Below, piece by piece: positions 63,164-64,000 of a stretch of DNA of 64,000 bases. The notes under the pieces were generated by a model, which saw only the letters and a program-made list of their open reading frames with translations, did not search any database and was not told where the DNA came from. Where the stretch lies: assembly GCF_900129345.1 (NCBI RefSeq), contig NZ_FQVK01000015.1, positions 1 through 64,000 of the forward strand. The letters run 5' to 3'. This DNA is from Ruegeria intermedia. GTDB taxonomy: Bacteria; Pseudomonadota; Alphaproteobacteria; Rhodobacterales; Rhodobacteraceae. Each line of letters begins with the position of its first letter. Position 1 is the first letter of the stretch. Made by a program: the position numbers and the translations under genes.

Positions 63164-64000
63164 TCAGCCCGACACCTTCAGAACGATCTTGCCGATATGG
63201 TCCGAGCTTTCCATCCGCGCATGCGCGGCCGCCGCTTCGGCCAGATCGAACGCGCTGTCCATGACCGGCGCAACCTTGCCCGCCTCCAGCAGCGGCCAGA
63301 CCGCCTCGTGCAGGTCCTGCGCGATCCGGGCCTTGGCCAGGTCGCTTTGCGGGCGCAGGGTACTGCCGGTCAGGGTCAGGCGTTTGACCATCATCAGGGC
63401 AAAGTTCAACTCGGCCACCGGCCCCTGCAGAAAGGCGATCTGGACCAGCCGCCCATCCTCGGCCAGCGCCTTGACGTTGCGGGGGATATAGTCGCCGCCC
63501 ACCATGTCGAGGATCAGGTCGGCCCCACCCTCGGCCCGCAGGGCGGCCACGAAATCGTCGGTCTTGTAGTTGATCGCCTTTTCCGCCCCCAGCGCCACGC
63601 AGGCCGCGCATTTCTCGTCGGACCCGGCGGTGGCAAAGACCCGGGCGCCGAACGCGTTGGCCAATTGGATCGCGGTGGTGCCGATGCCGCTGGAGCCGCC
63701 ATGCACCAGGAACCGCTCGCCCGCCTTCAGCCCGCCGCGGGTGAAGACGTTCGACCAGACGGTAAAGAAGGTTTCGGGCAGGCAGGCGGCCTGTTTCATA
63801 TCCATGCCGTCGGGCACCGGCAGACAATGCGCCGCGGGCGTGGCGACATATTCGGCATAGCCGCCACCGGGCAGCAAGGCGCAGACCTTGTCGCCCAGAG
63901 CCAGACCCGAGACCCCCGCACCGATGGCGACCACCTCGCCCGACGCTTCGAGCCCCGGAAGATCGCTGGCCCCCGGCGGCGGATCGTAGGCCCCGGCCCG
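63164..64000 (-). CDS. NAD(P)H quinone oxidoreductase (partial, 5' end missing)
   Basis: The visible 278 residues belong to an MDR/quinone oxidoreductase and include LPGLEASGEVVAIG, GDKVCALLPGGGYAEY and the nucleotide site HGGSSGIGTTAIQLA. The frame is open to the window edge, so the first 40-50 residues lie outside. It is a different protein from the QOR at 61110-62093, with low similarity by eye. Confidence 0.92.
   Translation of the reverse strand, partial: RAGAYDPPPGASDLPGLEASGEVVAIGAGVSGLALGDKVCALLPGGGYAEYVATPAAHCLPVPDGMDMKQAACLPETFFTVWSNVFTRGGLKAGERFLVHGGSSGIGTTAIQLANAFGARVFATAGSDEKCAACVALGAEKAINYKTDDFVAALRAEGGADLILDMVGGDYIPRNVKALAEDGRLVQIAFLQGPVAELNFALMMVKRLTLTGSTLRPQSDLAKARIAQDLHEAVWPLLEAGKVAPVMDSAFDLAEAAAAHARMESSDHIGKIVLKVSG

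Overview
The window is GC-rich, densely coded DNA from an alphaproteobacterium, most likely a marine Rhodobacteraceae (Roseobacter-type) chromosome. This rests on the protein sequences of RpoB, RpoC and the ribosomal proteins, on the fnrL-hemN-ccoNOQP-ccoGHIS microaerobic block with FNR boxes, and on gene order (ffs, dnaX, ybaB, recR). No lineage search could be run.

Region 1 (1-20.1 kb, nearly all minus strand) is the translation and transcription core. It runs secE-nusG, rplK-rplA, rplJ-rplL, rpoB-rpoC and the str operon rpsL-rpsG-fusA-tuf (tuf cut by the window edge). Three accessory insertions interrupt it: a frameshifted ATP-grasp gene between nusG and rplK, a Hint-domain gene between rplA and rplJ, and a rhamnosyltransferase-like gene plus a DMT exporter between rpoC and rpsL. 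Terminators follow nusG, rplA and rpoC. Structured leaders precede rplK, rplJ and rpoB.

Region 2 (20.2-32.8 kb) is the high-affinity respiration block: ccoS, ccoI, ccoH, ccoG, a LysR regulator with a divergent 53-aa ORF, ccoP, ccoQ, ccoO, ccoN, a universal stress protein, a small stress membrane protein, fnrL and hemN. FNR-type sites lie before ccoG, before ccoN and in the fnrL-hemN gap. FnrL probably senses loss of oxygen and induces cbb3 oxidase, its copper and assembly factors, and oxygen-independent haem synthesis.

Region 3 (33-45.8 kb) holds an EF-G-like protein with a degenerate G domain, a complete YejABEF-type peptide ABC transporter, a membrane cytochrome c, prephenate dehydratase, an SRPBCC protein, NudC and a 5'-nucleotidase-family metallophosphoesterase.

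Region 4 (45.8-54.7 kb) starts with the SRP RNA. It continues with a hydrolase/TetR pair sharing two palindromic operators, a cobalamin riboswitch with an unusual small Cys-rich target gene, a tyrosine-phosphatase-like protein, and dnaX-ybaB-recR. A NemR-like TetR regulon (ohr, curA-like reductase, DJ-1-like amidotransferase) follows, marked by two identical 15-bp operators.

Region 5 (54.8-61.1 kb) is the most accessory part. It has a B12/radical-SAM C-methyltransferase of the RiPP-maturation type, a 93-aa putative RiPP precursor directly upstream, and a divergent cyclase-ATPase-TPR regulator that ends against debris of two insertion sequences. This is the best candidate for an undescribed system. 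The window closes with two quinone oxidoreductases (one partial) flanking a DUF2189 membrane protein.
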